From NCBI RefSeq assembly GCF_015291725.1, contig NZ_CP030038.1, positions 2,779,001 through 2,843,000 of the forward strand: a DNA stretch of 64,000 nt. Direction: 5' to 3'. Shown one piece after another: positions 62,703 through 64,000 of this stretch. Positions within the stretch are counted from its first letter, which is position 1; every line of letters begins with the position of its first letter. Origin of the DNA: Bradyrhizobium sp. CCBAU 51765. GTDB lineage: Bacteria > Pseudomonadota > Alphaproteobacteria > Rhizobiales > Xanthobacteraceae. The translations under genes were made by a program, and so were the position numbers. The notes beneath the pieces were generated by a model. The model did not search any database. It saw only the letters and a program-made list of their open reading frames with translations, and had not been told where the DNA came from.

Positions 62703-64000
62703 TCAGGCGAGCCGCGCGGGAACGCGCGACTTCCACGTCCGCAGCCCGTTCTCTTCGAACATGATGCGCGAACAGCGATGCCCCTGCTGCTCCAGCGCCG
62801 CGATGAGCTGGTAGCGCTCGAAAGGACGTACGAAGAACAGGAAGTAACCGCCGCCGCCGGCGCCCAGGAGCTTTCCGCCGACTGCGCCGTGCTGCTTGGC
62901 GAAATCGTAGATCGCGTCGATCGCCTCCGACGAGATCTTCGAGCTCAGCTTCCGTTTGGCGTGCCAGGCCTCGTCGATCAGCCGGCCGCATTCCAGGAGC
63001 TGGCCGCGCAGCAGATGCCGCCTTATGTCGCGCGTCACTTCCTTTTGCTTGGCTGCCGCGGCGACGGCGTCGCTAGTCTCGTGCTGAGCCTTCTGGTCGC
63101 GGTGAATGGCGCCGGAATCGCGGCCGGAGCCGGCGTAGCAGAGCACCAGGCTCTCCTCGAGCTCGGCGATGATGTTGGGATCGAGACGAAGCGGCACGAT
63201 GGTGTTCTGGTCGGAGAAGAACTCCATGTGATTGAAGCCGCCGAACACGGTGGCGTACTGATCCTGCCAGCCGCCGGGAATGTTCAGCATCAGCCGCTCG
63301 GCCTGGAAGGCCATCTCCGCGATCTCGTGGCGATCCCACTGATCCCCACGGAATTCATTGAAGCATCCGATGATCGCGGACGAGACCACCGCGGAGCCGC
63401 CGAGGCCGGAACCGACCGGGAAATCGGCGGATACCTCGAGCTCGAATCCATAAGTCGGCTTGATCAGGCGCACGACCGACTTGATCAGCGCGAGATCTCC
63501 GCCCGTTCCGAGTTCTGCGAGATTATCGGCCTCGACCGTGCGACGGAAATCGTGCGAGTAGATCCGGATGCTGGGATCGTTCCGGCGCCGCAGCGTCGCG
63601 TGAGCGTACATCTTGATCGTGGCGCTGATGACCGCACCGCCGTCATTCGCCACGAAGTAATGCGTCAGGTCGGTGCCGCCGCCGGAGAAGCTGATCCGCA
63701 CCGGCGAGCGGGCACGCGCGAACACCTCGCTCTCTTCCGAGAGGTTGAACAGCTCGCGGCTGAATACGTCAACCAGCCGTCCCTCGCCATCGAGGATCGG
63801 CACCACGTGCACGCGCTGGTCGAGCAGCTTCAGGATCTGCTCGCGCGGGCCGCCGGTCGGCGCCCAGACGAAGTTGCGATTGATGCAGGACGCGACCCGG
63901 TCCTGGATCGTGATGCCGGTCAGCATGCGCCTGCGGATGTCACCGTCCGTCACGGCGCCGACGATTCGTCCGCTCGCGTCCTGCGCGAACAGGATGCCGA
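62703..64000 (-). CDS. HddA-like heptose 7-phosphate kinase with N-terminal CBS pair (5' end outside window)
   Basis: The frame is open to the window edge: residues upstream of 63953 read GRIVGAVTDGDIRRRM, the end of a CBS motif, so the gene starts beyond 64000. After the second CBS motif (HVVPILDGEGRLVDVF) comes a GHMP kinase with ARSPVRISFSGGGTDLTHYF, the ATP loop PVGSGLGGSAVVSSA and the third motif KLLGAGGGGYFLFF. These fit D-glycero-D-manno-heptose 7-phosphate kinase (HddA) or a close fucokinase-type relative. CBS fusion to this kinase is unusual. It leads the operon, 16 nt before the NeuB fusion. Confidence 0.78.
   Translation of the reverse strand, partial: GILFAQDASGRIVGAVTDGDIRRRMLTGITIQDRVASCINRNFVWAPTGGPREQILKLLDQRVHVVPILDGEGRLVDVFSRELFNLSEESEVFARARSPVRISFSGGGTDLTHYFVANDGGAVISATIKMYAHATLRRRNDPSIRIYSHDFRRTVEADNLAELGTGGDLALIKSVVRLIKPTYGFELEVSADFPVGSGLGGSAVVSSAIIGCFNEFRGDQWDRHEIAEMAFQAERLMLNIPGGWQDQYATVFGGFNHMEFFSDQNTIVPLRLDPNIIAELEESLVLCYAGSGRDSGAIHRDQKAQHETSDAVAAAAKQKEVTRDIRRHLLRGQLLECGRLIDEAWHAKRKLSSKISSEAIDAIYDFAKQHGAVGGKLLGAGGGGYFLFFVRPFERYQLIAALEQQGHRCSRIMFEENGLRTWKSRVPARLA

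Noticed and set aside
1..64000. CRISPR array, rRNA or tRNA genes
   Set aside because: No regularly spaced short repeats and no cloverleaf or rRNA-like stretch were seen; a covariance-model scan would be needed to exclude a diverged small RNA.

Overview
The window is a high-GC alphaproteobacterial chromosome segment, most likely Bradyrhizobium or a close Nitrobacteraceae/Rhodopseudomonas relative. The basis is strong G/C third-codon bias, a protein acetyltransferase of the architecture known from Rhodopseudomonas Pat, an AadR/FixK1-type Fnr regulator with TTGA-N6-TCAA boxes, an Omp25-like barrel, TRAP and tripartite tricarboxylate (Tct) transporters, and dispersed palindromic repeats typical of that group. 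The species is inferred, not proven.

Region 1 (1-8625) is regulatory and envelope housekeeping. It holds the 3' part of a Pat-type acetyltransferase, a holin-like/DUF883 membrane pair, a Mla-type lipid ABC transporter with two gene fusions, a small cytochrome c, an oxygen-sensing Fnr-type regulator, an unannotated 42-residue membrane peptide and a second Crp/Fnr regulator. Four Fnr/FixK-like boxes lie here, so part of the region looks like a local low-oxygen regulon.

Region 2 (8626-28662) is catabolic. It holds a cyclase-family hydrolase divergent from a TRAP-transporter operon, an SDR, a molybdopterin oxidoreductase and a crotonase. A glycolate/lactate-oxidase-like FAD/Fe-S protein with a GlcG-like partner is divergent from a serine-glyoxylate aminotransferase, a second crotonase and a TctCBA importer. 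A porin-like barrel and a CaiB-type CoA-transferase follow. Region 3 (28860-31796) is one secreted serralysin-like metalloprotease with RTX nonapeptides and four tandem Trp-rich repeats.

Region 4 (31918 to the window end) is a surface-polysaccharide island of about 32 kb. It contains UDP-xylose synthase, a glycosyltransferase, two capsule-type proteins, a Wzx-like flippase, a Wzz-like co-polymerase, a Wzy-like polymerase, a methyltransferase and two uncharacterised tandem paralogues. One apparently complete CMP-legionaminic acid set is present: LegB, LegC, LegG, LegI, LegF, a PtmE-like enzyme and a candidate LegH. A GDP-heptose module is split between an HddC-GmhB fusion (47175-48377) and an HddA-like kinase (62703 onward). 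At the right end, seven tightly packed minus-strand genes encode the CBS-HddA kinase, a NeuB-type synthase fused to a TIM-barrel isomerase, a second CMP-sugar synthetase, three SDRs and a free TIM-barrel isomerase. This looks like a second, undescribed PEP-derived ulosonic-acid pathway and is the best candidate for a new system. Between the two sugar clusters (54160-56800) lies a decayed stretch with a broken IS5-like transposase, a dispersed repeat and a truncated acyltransferase.
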